55,713 nucleotides of DNA from Ekhidna sp. (GTDB lineage Bacteria > Bacteroidota > Bacteroidia > Cytophagales > Cyclobacteriaceae): the NCBI GenBank assembly GCA_014323825.1, contig JACONI010000105.1, positions 1 to 55,713 of the forward strand, in the 5' to 3' direction. Position numbers and translations under genes: made by a program. The notes under the pieces were generated by a model that searched no databases, was not told the origin of the DNA, and saw only the letters and a program-made list of their open reading frames with translations. Below are positions 46,187 to 55,187 of this stretch, piece by piece (the first letter of the stretch is position 1; the number at the start of each line of letters is the position of its first letter).

Positions 46187-47106
46187 GAGAGTACTTTTTG
46201 TGCTTCCGATTTATCTCTTTCCAACCGGCTCTTCAGCTCTTCAATTGAATGGAACTTTATCTCTTTCCTTAATAACCTGATAAATTCAACTTTCAATTCC
46301 CTGTCATATATCTCTGCCTGAAAATTAAATAAATGTGCCTCTATTGTTCGCTGAGAACCCTTTAATGTGGGCTTGAAACCAATATTTAACATTCCTCCAT
46401 ACGCTTTATGTCCAAGTGAAGCCTTCACCGCATACACACCGTCTGCCGGAAGTAACTTACAGGATTCCTCAATTTGAATGTTTGCTGTCGGGAATCCTAT
46501 TTTTCTTCCGTTTTTTTCTCCGTGCATTACTTTACCTTCAATGCTGTAATTTCTACCTAATAAGGATTTGGCAAAAGCAACATCCCCCTCTAAAAGTGCA
46601 TTTCTGATTTTTGTTGAACTTATACCAATACTATCAATATCCTGTCTTGGAATTTCCCGAACTTCAAAACCATAATTCGATGCATTGGATCTAAGAAATT
46701 CAATATTGCCTTTTCGATGATTACCAAAGTGATGATCGTATCCGATAAATAGTTTTTTTGTATTTACTTTTCTCAGTAGGACTTCTTTGACGAACTCATC
46801 TGCCGATAAATATGAAAATTCAGGTGTAAATGCAATTTTTAAAATGTAATCCACTCCTAAAGATTCAATCAGTCTTATTTTTTCGTCAAATGTTGAAAGA
46901 AGTTTTAAATCAGTATCCTTTTTTAAGATAAACCTCGGGTGCGGCCAAAAAGTAATTAAAATGCTGCTTCCGTCATTTGCTTTAGCCTCTTTAACAAGCC
47001 TCCTCAGAATTGCCTGATGACCAATATGTACGCCGTCAAATGTACCAATCGTCACAACTGAATATCCGGATAAAGAAAAATCCTCCAGATGATCAATTAC
47101 CTTCAT
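46183..47106 (-). CDS. ribF: Bifunctional riboflavin kinase/FAD synthetase
   Basis: This 307-residue cytoplasmic enzyme makes FMN then FAD from riboflavin. The N-terminal nucleotidyltransferase part has GTFDGVHIGHQAIL near residue 22, ITFWPHPR and IGYDHHFGNHRKG. The C-terminal kinase part has GRNYSIEGKVMHGEKNGRKI, then GFPTANI and GVYAVKA. Both domains are complete, so it should be active. It overlaps truB by 14 bp at its start and the M48 gene by 4 bp at its end, indicating tight coupling in the ftsX-gldC transcription unit. Confidence 0.94.
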   Translation of the reverse strand: MKVIDHLEDFSLSGYSVVTIGTFDGVHIGHQAILRRLVKEAKANDGSSILITFWPHPRFILKKDTDLKLLSTFDEKIRLIESLGVDYILKIAFTPEFSYLSADEFVKEVLLRKVNTKKLFIGYDHHFGNHRKGNIEFLRSNASNYGFEVREIPRQDIDSIGISSTKIRNALLEGDVAFAKSLLGRNYSIEGKVMHGEKNGRKIGFPTANIQIEESCKLLPADGVYAVKASLGHKAYGGMLNIGFKPTLKGSQRTIEAHLFNFQAEIYDRELKVEFIRLLRKEIKFHSIEELKSRLERDKSEAQKVLS

Positions 47107-47767
47107 AATGTTGGTCTATAAAGTCCTCTAATTCAAATGCATCGGATAAGTTATACTCGCCTACTTTAGTTCTTGTCAGCTTTTTTAAATATGCACCTAC
47201 TCCTAACTTTTTTCCAAAGTCATTTGCTAATGTTCTGATATAAGTTCCTTTTGAGCAGGTGACTTTAAATCCAATCTCCGGCAGCTTTTCCGTTGAAATT
47301 GTAAAATCAGAGATAAGGACACTTCTCGTGTTGATTTTTACTTCTCTGTTGGCACGTGCTTTTTTGTAGGCTCTTTCTCCGTTTACTTTGATAGCGGAGT
47401 AGTCCGGGGGCACCTGTTGAATGTCTCCCGTCAGTGCATTTTTCACGTTTTCAAAATCTACCTTTTCCAAATGCTGCCATTCTGTCTGACTATTGAATAC
47501 TGTTTCTAAATCGTATGAGGGGGTGGTTTTACCGATTTCCATAATGCCACAGTAAGTTTTATTCAAGTCCTGAAGTTCACTTAGTTTCTTGGTGAATTTT
47601 CCTGTTCCGATCAATAATAATCCGGTAGCTAACGGGTCCAGGGTTCCGGCATGTCCGATTTTTTTTACTTTAAGTGTATTTCTAAGTTTTTTCACTACAT
47701 CAAAGGAAGTCCAGTTCAATGGTTTATTGATCAATAATAACCTTCCTTCTTCGTAACTATTACGCAT
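47093..47767 (-). CDS. truB: tRNA pseudouridine(55) synthase
   Basis: This enzyme of 224 residues from ATG 47767 makes pseudouridine 55 in tRNA T-arms. The catalytic aspartate is Asp44 in GHAGTLDPLATGLL. Other family segments are LLINKPLNWTSFDVV at the start, KTYCGIMEIGKTTPSYD, VPPDYSAIKVNGERAY and CSKGTYIRTLANDFG. The open frame extends to 47863, but that part overlaps uppP in another frame and has no homology. With the chosen start, truB begins 2 bp after the uppP stop. There is no C-terminal PUA domain, which is usual in this phylum. Confidence 0.94.
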   Translation of the reverse strand: MRNSYEEGRLLLINKPLNWTSFDVVKKLRNTLKVKKIGHAGTLDPLATGLLLIGTGKFTKKLSELQDLNKTYCGIMEIGKTTPSYDLETVFNSQTEWQHLEKVDFENVKNALTGDIQQVPPDYSAIKVNGERAYKKARANREVKINTRSVLISDFTISTEKLPEIGFKVTCSKGTYIRTLANDFGKKLGVGAYLKKLTRTKVGEYNLSDAFELEDFIDQHYEGN

Positions 47768-47769
47768 TT

Positions 47770-48558
47770 CTATAGCGTTGATATGATCGCAATAAGGCCC
47801 ACTGTTAAGCAATAAACAGCAAAATAAGTGAGCTTTCCTTTTCTTACAATTCGAATCATCCACCTACATGCTACAAACCCTGAGATAAACGAAGCGATGA
47901 ATCCAACCAGCAGTGGTAAAAACTCAATTCTATGAATTGACGGATTTTCTGCATAGTCTTTAAGTTGGAGGATACTTGCTCCAATAATTGGAAGAAGAAC
48001 CATCAAAAAGGAAAATCTTGCCGCTTTTGAACGCTCCACTCCCATTATGAGAGCCATAGAAATGGTAGCTCCGGATCGAGAAATTCCGGGCATCACGGCA
48101 AAAGCCTGAGCAACACCAATACCTAAAGCTGAAACCAAATTCACGGCGTTGGTTCCGTTTTTTTTATTATGAGCAAAAAAAAGGAACAGACTTGTAATGA
48201 GAAGCATGGAACCTACAAGCAGAAGATTCCCACTAAAAAAAGATTCTATCCGTTCTTCAAATAGAACTCCAATAATAAAGATAGGAACCATGGAGATCAA
48301 AATCAGTATAATAAATTTTGTGGATTCGTTCCATTGAAATTTTAAAGCATCCCGCAAAATAATTGAGATATCTTCTCTAAAAACTACTATTGTAGATAAA
48401 GCAGTTGCTAAATGAACAACCACGGCAAAAAGAAGGTTCTCATTAGCTTCAACATCCAAAAGAATAGCTCCAATCTCAAGATGTCCACTACTGCTTACCG
48501 GCAAAAATTCCGTAAGTCCCTGAATTAACCCTAAGATCAGTGATTCAATCCAAGTCAT
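47770..48558 (-). CDS. uppP: Undecaprenyl-diphosphate phosphatase (BacA type)
   Basis: This 262-residue inner membrane enzyme dephosphorylates undecaprenyl diphosphate to recycle the lipid carrier for peptidoglycan and other glycans. Landmark motifs are GLTEFLPVSSSGHLE (residues 14-28, with Glu17) and PGISRSGATISMALIMG. About eight transmembrane helices are visible. Overproduction of this protein is known to raise bacitracin tolerance. It overlaps the DUF3098 gene by 4 bp and is followed by truB after 2 bp. Confidence 0.94.
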   Translation of the reverse strand: MTWIESLILGLIQGLTEFLPVSSSGHLEIGAILLDVEANENLLFAVVVHLATALSTIVVFREDISIILRDALKFQWNESTKFIILILISMVPIFIIGVLFEERIESFFSGNLLLVGSMLLITSLFLFFAHNKKNGTNAVNLVSALGIGVAQAFAVMPGISRSGATISMALIMGVERSKAARFSFLMVLLPIIGASILQLKDYAENPSIHRIEFLPLLVGFIASFISGFVACRWMIRIVRKGKLTYFAVYCLTVGLIAIISTL

Positions 48559-48779
48559 TCGGATTTAGATTCTTTCTCTGACTTGTAGAATAGTGCTACA
48601 AATTGGATGAGAAATCCCAGCATCACAGTGACAGGGCCTACCGTTAATCCCATGCTGCCAAAACCATAAGGCTCATTGTCCATTGTCATAAAAATAAATC
48701 CAATAATCAGAACAATAACACCCGTAATCATGACTATATAGTTCATTTTACCAAAAGCCAATTTTCTTTTTTCAGACAT
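48555..48779 (-). CDS. DUF3098-family small membrane protein
   Basis: This 74-residue inner membrane protein has two transmembrane helices (IVMITGVIVLIIGFIFMT and MGLTVGPVTVMLGFLIQFV, the second given in part). The start (KRKLAFGKMNYI) and the GFGSMGLTVGPVTV linker fit DUF3098, a family found next to ftsX in Bacteroidota. Function is unknown. It sits 3 bp after ftsX and overlaps uppP by 4 bp. Confidence 0.88.
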   Translation of the reverse strand: MSEKRKLAFGKMNYIVMITGVIVLIIGFIFMTMDNEPYGFGSMGLTVGPVTVMLGFLIQFVALFYKSEKESKSE

Positions 48780-48782
48780 AAA

Positions 48783-49676
48783 TCAATAAAGTTCGTCCAA
48801 TGACATTTTTAAATATTTATTAATAGCTCTTAAAGAACTTAAGTACCCAACAGTAATTCCGGCAAAAAGGATTATAGTGTACAAAATCAAAAAGCCTTTT
48901 ATTTCCTGCAACTCCTCAAGTCCGTCAATTGATGAATTCATATATTGGGTAAATCCATAAATAACTCCACAAGCAAGAAGACCGGCAATGAGTCCATAGG
49001 TTAGCGAACGCATTAGAAACGGACGTTGAATGAATTTTGAAGTAGCTCCAACTAACTGCATACTTCTAATAAGAAATCTTTGAGAAAATAAAGCCAGTTT
49101 GATGGTGTTATTAATCAACATTATAACCACCAAAATTGCAAATACAGCAACCCCAAGCAGAAAAATACCAATTTTTGCTACATTTTGATTGATACTTTCA
49201 ATCAAACTTTCCTCATACGAAACCTCAAAAACACCTCTCAGGGTTTCAATTTCAGATTTAATTTGAGAAAGACTATCCAAAGCATGATATCCTTCATATA
49301 CTTTAACAGATAAAAGGTCTCTTAGGGGATTGTCTCCCAGAAAAGCCTTAAAATCCTCACCTGTAGCCTCAATAAACTCAAGGGCTGCCTTTTCTTTAGT
49401 AATTAATTCAACCTGAGGTTTATTGTCTTTAATTAGGGTATAAGGTCTGGAAGAAATAGATGTTCTTATCCTATTTATATCGGACTGAGAAAGGTTTTTA
49501 TTCAAATAAACCTGAATCTCAATATTTTCCCGGATTTGGCTGCCAAGTTTTGAACTGTGAAGAAGCATCCAACCAAAGAGACCTAGTACACACAAAGCGA
49601 TAGTAATACTGAAGACTACACTAAAGAATGGATAACTTCCAAGTTTTCTTTTTTTTCGTACCTTCTTTTCCTCCAT
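48783..49676 (-). CDS. ftsX: Cell division protein FtsX
   Basis: This 297-residue permease-like protein works with the FtsE ATPase to regulate cell wall hydrolases at the division site. It has one N-terminal helix (FFSVVFSITIALCVLGLFGW in part), an extracytoplasmic loop (about residues 50-165) and three C-terminal helices (IFLLGVAVFAILVVIMLIN, GLIAGLLACGVIYGF and FLILYTIILFAGITVGYL). The MQLVGAT segment before helix 3 is typical. ftsE is not adjacent. The gene follows the anti-sigma-like gene after 39 bp and leads the DUF3098-uppP-truB-ribF block. Confidence 0.92.
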   Translation of the reverse strand: MEEKKVRKKRKLGSYPFFSVVFSITIALCVLGLFGWMLLHSSKLGSQIRENIEIQVYLNKNLSQSDINRIRTSISSRPYTLIKDNKPQVELITKEKAALEFIEATGEDFKAFLGDNPLRDLLSVKVYEGYHALDSLSQIKSEIETLRGVFEVSYEESLIESINQNVAKIGIFLLGVAVFAILVVIMLINNTIKLALFSQRFLIRSMQLVGATSKFIQRPFLMRSLTYGLIAGLLACGVIYGFTQYMNSSIDGLEELQEIKGFLILYTIILFAGITVGYLSSLRAINKYLKMSLDELY

Positions 49677-49715
49677 CAGGCACGAAGTTAGATAAAAAGC
49701 TGATATAAACTAAAC

Positions 49716-50591
49716 CTATTTGCTCTTTCGAAGTAGTTTGAGTTCTTCAATTATTTTCCGGTCGGTAACTTCCGGCAAGGCACTGAGCTTGTAAGTGGTT
49801 TCAACTTTGTAGTATTTATTAAGGTATTTGACGTAGATGCGTCTACCACTTGCACTATTGATTTCAAGAATCTCATATAGATCCCTGTCAAAGTCACCAC
49901 TTAAGAATAGCTTACCATCATAGTATTTGTATTTAATGTCCAGATCTCCGTTAATTTCAGTATATACATCAACAGGCCCCGTGATTGATTCTCTTAACTC
50001 ATCACCGGGTAATTCATCAAGTGGAGATGTCTGCATAGCCTCCTCATCCTGCATATTTGTTGCATCAGGAGCTTCAAATGATGGAATAAAACCTTCTTTT
50101 TCTTCCTCCGGAATCATCTCATCTGTTACAAGTTTTTCAACTTTTTGATTCGCTTTTGTGATTTCAGATGCTATTTTTAATGGTAAAACCTCTTTATCGG
50201 GGATTTGTGCAGGTGTAACATTCCAATCAAAAATGATTGGTTCCGGTGCATCTACGATCACATCCGCAGGAGACGTTTCTTCGCCGGAATCTTTATAAAA
50301 ATAAACTCCTACACCTATAATGACAGCTACGGATACAGCTAAAAACGACTTCACCAACACAGGCCAGCTTCCGGGTTCTATCCATGTTGGTGTCAAATTA
50401 ACAGCATCAAGTCTGGATTTCAATTGACTCTTTCTATAGCTTTTCAATCCATCAACAATTTCCTTTTGAAAATTACTTTCAGAAAGTAATGCCGGGTTTT
50501 TCGCTAACTCCTGTTCAAAAGAACTAGCTTCATCAGCTGTCATTTTCCCTGCGTGATAGTTATCAATCTTTTTTTGGAGACGGTAATTCAT
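49716..50591 (-). CDS. Membrane protein, probable anti-sigma factor
   Basis: This is a 291-residue single-pass inner membrane protein. Residues 1-77 are cytoplasmic and charged (KIDNYHAGKMTADEASSFEQ is the start of this part), and one helix lies at about residues 78-99 (VLVKSFLAVSVAVIIGVGVY). A long acidic, Pro-rich linker (about 105-205) and a compact C-terminal domain (ending KIIEELKLLRKSK) follow. Topology, the DEA-type N-terminal helix and its position immediately after an ECF sigma factor gene (no gap) support an anti-sigma role. I cannot confirm a named family. Confidence 0.6.
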   Translation of the reverse strand: MNYRLQKKIDNYHAGKMTADEASSFEQELAKNPALLSESNFQKEIVDGLKSYRKSQLKSRLDAVNLTPTWIEPGSWPVLVKSFLAVSVAVIIGVGVYFYKDSGEETSPADVIVDAPEPIIFDWNVTPAQIPDKEVLPLKIASEITKANQKVEKLVTDEMIPEEEKEGFIPSFEAPDATNMQDEEAMQTSPLDELPGDELRESITGPVDVYTEINGDLDIKYKYYDGKLFLSGDFDRDLYEILEINSASGRRIYVKYLNKYYKVETTYKLSALPEVTDRKIIEELKLLRKSK

Positions 50592-51131
50592 TCAATCAAA
50601 AAAATCTTCGGTTGTATATCTTGATTTTATTAAACTGTCTAATTTTTTCTTACACTTATATTTTTTTGTCTTGGCTGTATCTGTATTGGCAAACTTCATC
50701 TTCTTCGCAATTTCCTGCATACTCATTCCGTCAAAATAATAATATGTCAATACCTTTTTACAAACATCTCCTAACTCCTCTATGCATTCTACTACTATTT
50801 TTAATCGCTCCTTAGAATCATGCTGCTGAAAATACTCTCCATCTACTTCCTCTGAACTCAACCTGCTTTTCCGATCAAGTTCCTTTCTCCATTGATTCAG
50901 ACAGACACTGTAGAGATATGTACTAATCTTTGAAGTTAAGACCAAATTTCCTCTGACAACTTTCTGCCAGAATACTAAGAGTGCTTCTTGATACACATCT
51001 TTTGCTTCTTCTTCAGTGCCATTGTTGGACAGAACAATTCTCGTCATCATCCGGTAGTACTTTTTGTACAGATAATCAAGAGCCTGTTCATCACCGCGAC
51101 TGATTCGATTTAGAATCTCACTATCCTTCAC
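50592..51131 (-). CDS. ECF-type RNA polymerase sigma factor
   Basis: The protein has 179 residues. Region 2 covers about residues 5-80, with LYKKYYRMMTRIVLSNNG and the -10 binding segment EEAKDVYQEALLVFWQKV. Region 4 (about 125-175) has the helix-turn-helix YFDGMSMQEIAKKMKFANTD, read here in its key part MSMQEIAKKM. The start is GTG at 51131; an upstream in-frame TGA rules out a longer frame. The downstream gene begins right after its stop, as for a sigma/anti-sigma pair. The regulon is unknown, though the closest downstream genes are envelope genes. Confidence 0.92.
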   Translation of the reverse strand: MKDSEILNRISRGDEQALDYLYKKYYRMMTRIVLSNNGTEEEAKDVYQEALLVFWQKVVRGNLVLTSKISTYLYSVCLNQWRKELDRKSRLSSEEVDGEYFQQHDSKERLKIVVECIEELGDVCKKVLTYYYFDGMSMQEIAKKMKFANTDTAKTKKYKCKKKLDSLIKSRYTTEDFFD

Positions 51132-51222
51132 TCACCAGTATCTCTTGATTAGTACGCATAACTCAAACAAAGTAACCTCAAGTTTCTAAATAACAGGAAA
51201 CTACCATCCGTAATTTACTTAA

Positions 51223-51852
51223 TTATGGTAAATTAAAAATTTGATTATCTCCAATAACAAATACTCTGTCATCTTTATTTGGCTTGATTTTCTTAATCCC
51301 TGTAAACTGACCAAATGCCGGAAGAAGTGCGTAATGCTCAGAAAACACGAAACAGGGAAAAGTCATACCCATGCGCATTCTACCTCTAACAGTAACTCCC
51401 GGGTGGACATGGCCGGATATGTTATAATGCAAATCCTCTTCCTGAACATGCGTAAATGAAAACGGGTACAAAACCATCTTTTTAGTCACGTTCAATGCTC
51501 TCGGATACTCAGTAAGAATATCATGGTTTCCTGCAATGAGGATATACTCAACCTCATCGTATGTATGTATAAAATCTAAAAAGTCTTCCCATTCAGTATT
51601 TTGATAGCTATGAAATAAATCCCCCAGAAAAAAGACGCTTTCGGCATCAGTTTCTTTAATCAATAATTCAAGGTTTTGAAGGTCATGTAAATGTACCTTT
51701 TTAGAGACTGCAATTCCATGCTTCCTAAAATGTCCTGCTTTTCCCAAGTGTAAATCAGAAACGATTAAAATCTTATTCGTTGGCCAAAAAACAGCACGCA
51801 GAGAAAGTAATATTAATTCTTCCCCTTTTATTGATAGAGAAAATTTATTCAA
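51223..51852 (-). CDS. pdeM: Ligase-associated DNA damage response endonuclease PdeM
   Basis: This 209-residue calcineurin-like phosphoesterase fits PdeM, a metal-dependent nuclease encoded beside an ATP-dependent ligase and a helicase in a DNA damage response locus. Metal ligands are readable as Asp33 and His35 in VSDLHLGKAGHFR, Asp79 in LGDLFHS, GNHD near residues 108-111 and GHVHPG. Length is normal. It overlaps the DUF2147 gene upstream by 8 bp. The helicase partner is about 750 bp upstream and the ligase is not in the window. Confidence 0.87.
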   Translation of the reverse strand: MNKFSLSIKGEELILLSLRAVFWPTNKILIVSDLHLGKAGHFRKHGIAVSKKVHLHDLQNLELLIKETDAESVFFLGDLFHSYQNTEWEDFLDFIHTYDEVEYILIAGNHDILTEYPRALNVTKKMVLYPFSFTHVQEEDLHYNISGHVHPGVTVRGRMRMGMTFPCFVFSEHYALLPAFGQFTGIKKIKPNKDDRVFVIGDNQIFNLP

Positions 51853-52273
51853 CCTCTGTGTACGGAATCCAGGCTTGTGTTCGATAAAAAAACATGATAT
51901 AACCTCTTACCATTAATTTACCATTCTCAACCCACATTTTTCCTTCATAGATTTTACCACTCTCAGGGTTAAGTATAGTGCCCTCATTAAATTCATCATT
52001 TCTCTTGTCATACTTCATCCCTGAAATAATATTCATTCCGACAACCAGCTGATTTTTTAAGTCTCCCTGGCATCTGGTGCAGCGTGTACCGGGGTCTCTG
52101 TAAATCATCTTCACAACTTCTCCGTAATACTTTCCATCTTTTTCATAAATCTCAACAACAGATTTTCTGACACCTGTTTTATCATCTACGGTAATCCACT
52201 TACCTAAAGCCTCAGATTGACCTAAAACGGAATAAGAAAAAAATAAAAATAGAATTAAAATAATACTTTTCAC
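51845..52273 (-). CDS. DUF2147-domain secreted protein
   Basis: This 142-residue secreted protein has a signal peptide ending near YSVLGQ. DUF2147 landmarks are GKWITVDDKTG and SVVEIYEKDGKYYGEVVKM, then the CTRCQGD motif, GMKYDKRNDEF and RGYIMFFYRTQAWIP at the end. The domain is a lipocalin-like barrel of unknown function, common in Proteobacteria and Bacteroidota. It overlaps pdeM by 8 bp, and a partial paralog lies 124 bp upstream on the same strand. Confidence 0.85.
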   Translation of the reverse strand: MKSIILILFLFFSYSVLGQSEALGKWITVDDKTGVRKSVVEIYEKDGKYYGEVVKMIYRDPGTRCTRCQGDLKNQLVVGMNIISGMKYDKRNDEFNEGTILNPESGKIYEGKMWVENGKLMVRGYIMFFYRTQAWIPYTEVE

Positions 52274-52596
52274 GGTAGTAATTTTTAGTTAAAATTTACA
52301 TGGTAGTCCCAATCTTACTAAATCAAAGACTATGCCATTGGATTTAATCAGTGAATAGAGGCCGAATTTAAAGTTCAATAAGAGAACAATAAATACTCAA
52401 GAACCTTTAAGATTACCCTCTTCACAAAGCTTACAATCGCATACGATTTTGTTTTCCGAACCTAAAATTTCATCTTTTTTAAACTCATCGTCTCTTTTGT
52501 CATACTTCAATTGCATTGAACTAAACAAAAAAATCCAACAACAAAAATAAGATTCAAAATATTCTTTTTATAATTAAATAGTTAAAAAAATAAAAT
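52274..52596. other. A/T-rich gap holding the DUF2147 relic
   Basis: Apart from the 39-codon relic at 52397-52516 the gap is A/T-rich, with no promoter match or clear hairpin that I could support. Confidence 0.4.
52397..52516 (-). pseudogene. Fragment of a second DUF2147 protein
   Basis: A 39-codon minus-strand frame from ATG 52516 reads MQLKYDKRDDEFKKDEILGS and continues to CDCKLCEEGNLKGS before a stop at 52397. The first part aligns with MKYDKRNDEFNEGTILNPES of the neighbouring DUF2147 protein, so it is a decayed or diverged paralog. The N-terminal domain half is missing. The CDC and C cysteines at the end are not in the intact copy and could be remnants of a different metal-binding tail. 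Confidence 0.55.
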
Positions 52597-55059
52597 TTAA
52601 TCAAATGTTCGTTCAAGTTCCCTCTGCATTTTTAAGATTCTATCTGTTACTTCCTCCGTGCTTAGTTTTTGCCTCCGAACAATATTCACCAAAATTGGGA
52701 AGGCAAAAGGAGTAGGTTTTTGAACTTCTTTTAAGACGATCTTTTGTTTATTGATTCTCCTTATTGCCTCTATAAAACGGCTTTGATCGAGTTGAAGATT
52801 CATGACCTCATCAATGGATTGCTTTATTAGGAGGTTATTCTTATCGTAGGTATTAAATACTTTGTACAGAACTCCGGATGAAGCCTGGAGATGTTTCGCC
52901 CGAATGGCTTTTCCAGGATACCCTGGGAAAATCAAACCGGCAATAGTGGCTACATCACGAAATGTTCGTTGAGCCATCTCGGTCATGTTAATGGATTTAT
53001 TCAAGTCCTCGAATAAATCCTTTTCAGAGAATAGATCTAGCTTCAGTGCTTCCCTAATCGCTACTTTCCGATCAGAGAGCAGTTCAAATCCATAATCGTT
53101 CATAGAGATGGAAAAAGTGATTTTCTGATTCCTGCTCAGTCGGTAAGCGATCAGTCCACCAAGCACTTCGTGTACGAACATCCCCTCAAATGTGAAAAAG
53201 AAAAGGTGATGTCCATAATCGGTTTCACATTTTTCTATAAGTAGTGTATCTGTCCCCGGAACGATTGACATCTTTGCCTGAAGGTCGAGGATTGGCTTTA
53301 TTTTCCGAAGTTCTTCAGACTCAAACCTGCCTTCCACTGAAGCCTGAAGCTTCATTCTGATTTGATCGGACAGCAAAGACGAAAGGGGTAATCTACCACC
53401 ACCCCATGCCGGTGTCTTCCCGGATTTTTTCTTTGATTTTTTAACCAATACAGACATATCCCTGATCATCATAAACTCTAAACTCTGACCCGCAAACCAA
53501 AACGTCTCTCCCGGGTTAAGTTTGGAAACAAAACTTTCTTCCACAGTTCCTAAATAACCACCGGAGATAAAGCGCACATTCATAGCGGGATCACCAACGA
53601 TAGTTCCTATTGACAACTTATGACGAAGTGCTGCTTTTTTGCTGACTATTTTATAAATCCCATCGTCGTTATAGACCCTGGCATATTCATCGTACTCACT
53701 CAGCGTACTTCCACCTGTGGTAATAAATTCGAGTGCCCAGTGCCATTCTTCATCTGTAATCTTCCGAAAGCAGTGAGTTTCTTTAACTTCCCTGAGTATT
53801 TCAGTTGGTCTAAAGCCACCTGAAACAGCAAGTGTTGTCAAGTATTGAACCAGTACATCCATGCACTTTTCAAGTGGTTTTCTTTGCTCGAATTTTTCCT
53901 CATTAATTGAATCCCGAAGTGCAGCCCCTTCTATCAATTCCAGTGAGTGGGTAGGAACGAAGTAGATTCTACTCACTTCTCCCGGACCATGACCACTTCT
54001 TCCTGCTCGCTGCCGGAAGCGGGAAACTCCTTTGGGACCGCCAATCTGAATAACGGTATCAACCGGACGAAAATCTACCCCTAAATCCAAGCTGGAAGTA
54101 CAAACCACAAGTTTTAACTTACCTTCATGCAAGGCATCTTCCACCCACATTCTGATATTTTGATCCATAGATCCGTGGTGCATCGCCATGATTCCCGCTA
54201 AATCGGGAGCTCTGTCCAAAATGGCTTGATACCAAAGTTCGGTTTGAGATCGGGTATTGGTAAAAAGTAAGGTTGTATTACTTCCCCTGATGACGGGTAA
54301 TACTTTATCCAGCAGCTTAGTTCCTAAATAACCGGACCACGGAAATCGCTCCACTTCGTCCGGAAGGATGGATTCTACAACTATTTTCTTATCAAGATCC
54401 GCTTTGATCGTGACTGCTGACCTATTCAAATCTTCACCCAACAAAACTCTTTTTGCCTGAGGCAGATTTCCAACTGTCGCTGAGATGCCCCATACTTTAA
54501 GTTTATGAGCAGTTAGCTTTTTAATCCTGGAAAGTGCCAATTCCACAGCCACTCCTCTTTTGGTTCCAATTAACTCATGCCACTCATCAACGATCACGGC
54601 ACGGATATTTTTAAAATAATTTGGATAATCGCTTTGGCTCAAGAGAATATGAATGCTCTCCGGAGTAATCACCAATGCCTGAGGGGCAGACCTCTTTTGC
54701 TTTTGACGTTCATTTGTAGAAGTATCTCCTGTTCGAAGACCAATTTTCCATTGAAGGCCCAGATCATCACAAAAAGATTGCATCGCTGCCCGAATATCTT
54801 TAGCCAGGGCTCTCAACGGTGTTACCCACAAAATTTGAACTTCTGACTTCACATCACCGAAATCGTGCTCTTTTAAAAATTCCAATGCCGCCGGAATCCA
54901 TAATGCGTAAGTCTTCCCTGACCCTGTAGGTGCATTAAGCAGCCCATTTTTACCGTCAAGATATGCCTGCCAAGTTCTCATTTGAAAATCGAAAAGCTGC
55001 CAGCCTTTTGAATATACCCACTTTTCACCGATCGATATAATCTCTTCAACAGAACGCAT
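52597..55059 (-). CDS. Ligase-associated DNA damage response DEXH-box helicase (Lhr-like)
   Basis: This 820-residue superfamily 2 helicase has Walker A APTGSGKT (Lys49, Thr50), motif Ia WVTPLRALAKD, motif II DEWH (Asp158-His161), motif III SATVG, motif V SSLDLGVDFRPVD and motif VI QRAGRSGH. A winged-helix and C-terminal domain follow, as in Lhr-core proteins. Family knowledge links it to an ATP-dependent ligase and the PdeM nuclease in a DNA damage response set. Length is normal. The start lies 46 bp before an IS982 relic, so the expected upstream ligase gene is cut off from it or lies beyond the repeat at the contig end. Confidence 0.9.
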   Translation of the reverse strand: MRSVEEIISIGEKWVYSKGWQLFDFQMRTWQAYLDGKNGLLNAPTGSGKTYALWIPAALEFLKEHDFGDVKSEVQILWVTPLRALAKDIRAAMQSFCDDLGLQWKIGLRTGDTSTNERQKQKRSAPQALVITPESIHILLSQSDYPNYFKNIRAVIVDEWHELIGTKRGVAVELALSRIKKLTAHKLKVWGISATVGNLPQAKRVLLGEDLNRSAVTIKADLDKKIVVESILPDEVERFPWSGYLGTKLLDKVLPVIRGSNTTLLFTNTRSQTELWYQAILDRAPDLAGIMAMHHGSMDQNIRMWVEDALHEGKLKLVVCTSSLDLGVDFRPVDTVIQIGGPKGVSRFRQRAGRSGHGPGEVSRIYFVPTHSLELIEGAALRDSINEEKFEQRKPLEKCMDVLVQYLTTLAVSGGFRPTEILREVKETHCFRKITDEEWHWALEFITTGGSTLSEYDEYARVYNDDGIYKIVSKKAALRHKLSIGTIVGDPAMNVRFISGGYLGTVEESFVSKLNPGETFWFAGQSLEFMMIRDMSVLVKKSKKKSGKTPAWGGGRLPLSSLLSDQIRMKLQASVEGRFESEELRKIKPILDLQAKMSIVPGTDTLLIEKCETDYGHHLFFFTFEGMFVHEVLGGLIAYRLSRNQKITFSISMNDYGFELLSDRKVAIREALKLDLFSEKDLFEDLNKSINMTEMAQRTFRDVATIAGLIFPGYPGKAIRAKHLQASSGVLYKVFNTYDKNNLLIKQSIDEVMNLQLDQSRFIEAIRRINKQKIVLKEVQKPTPFAFPILVNIVRRQKLSTEEVTDRILKMQRELERTFD

Positions 55060-55104
55060 CGTATAAGAAAACCCCGATCATTGGCTAACGTTTCAATTTA
55101 TTTG

Positions 55105-55187
55105 ACGTGAGCTCGGTGTAATTATCTTCTTCCAAGAGGTAATATTAGTTGGTTAGTATCACAAAAATTCATTTTGAGAGAGGGCTT
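55105..55187 (-). mobile_element. IS982-type element end fused to the right repeat array
   Basis: ACGTGAGCTCGGTGTAA (55105-55121) matches the IS982 end seen at 24334-24350, and 55155-55187 on the minus strand encodes the transposase C-terminal tail KPSLKMNFCDT. The rest of the element is replaced by repeat sequence. The join at about 55178-55187 falls in GAGAGGGCTT, which also occurs inside the repeat unit. Confidence 0.75.
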
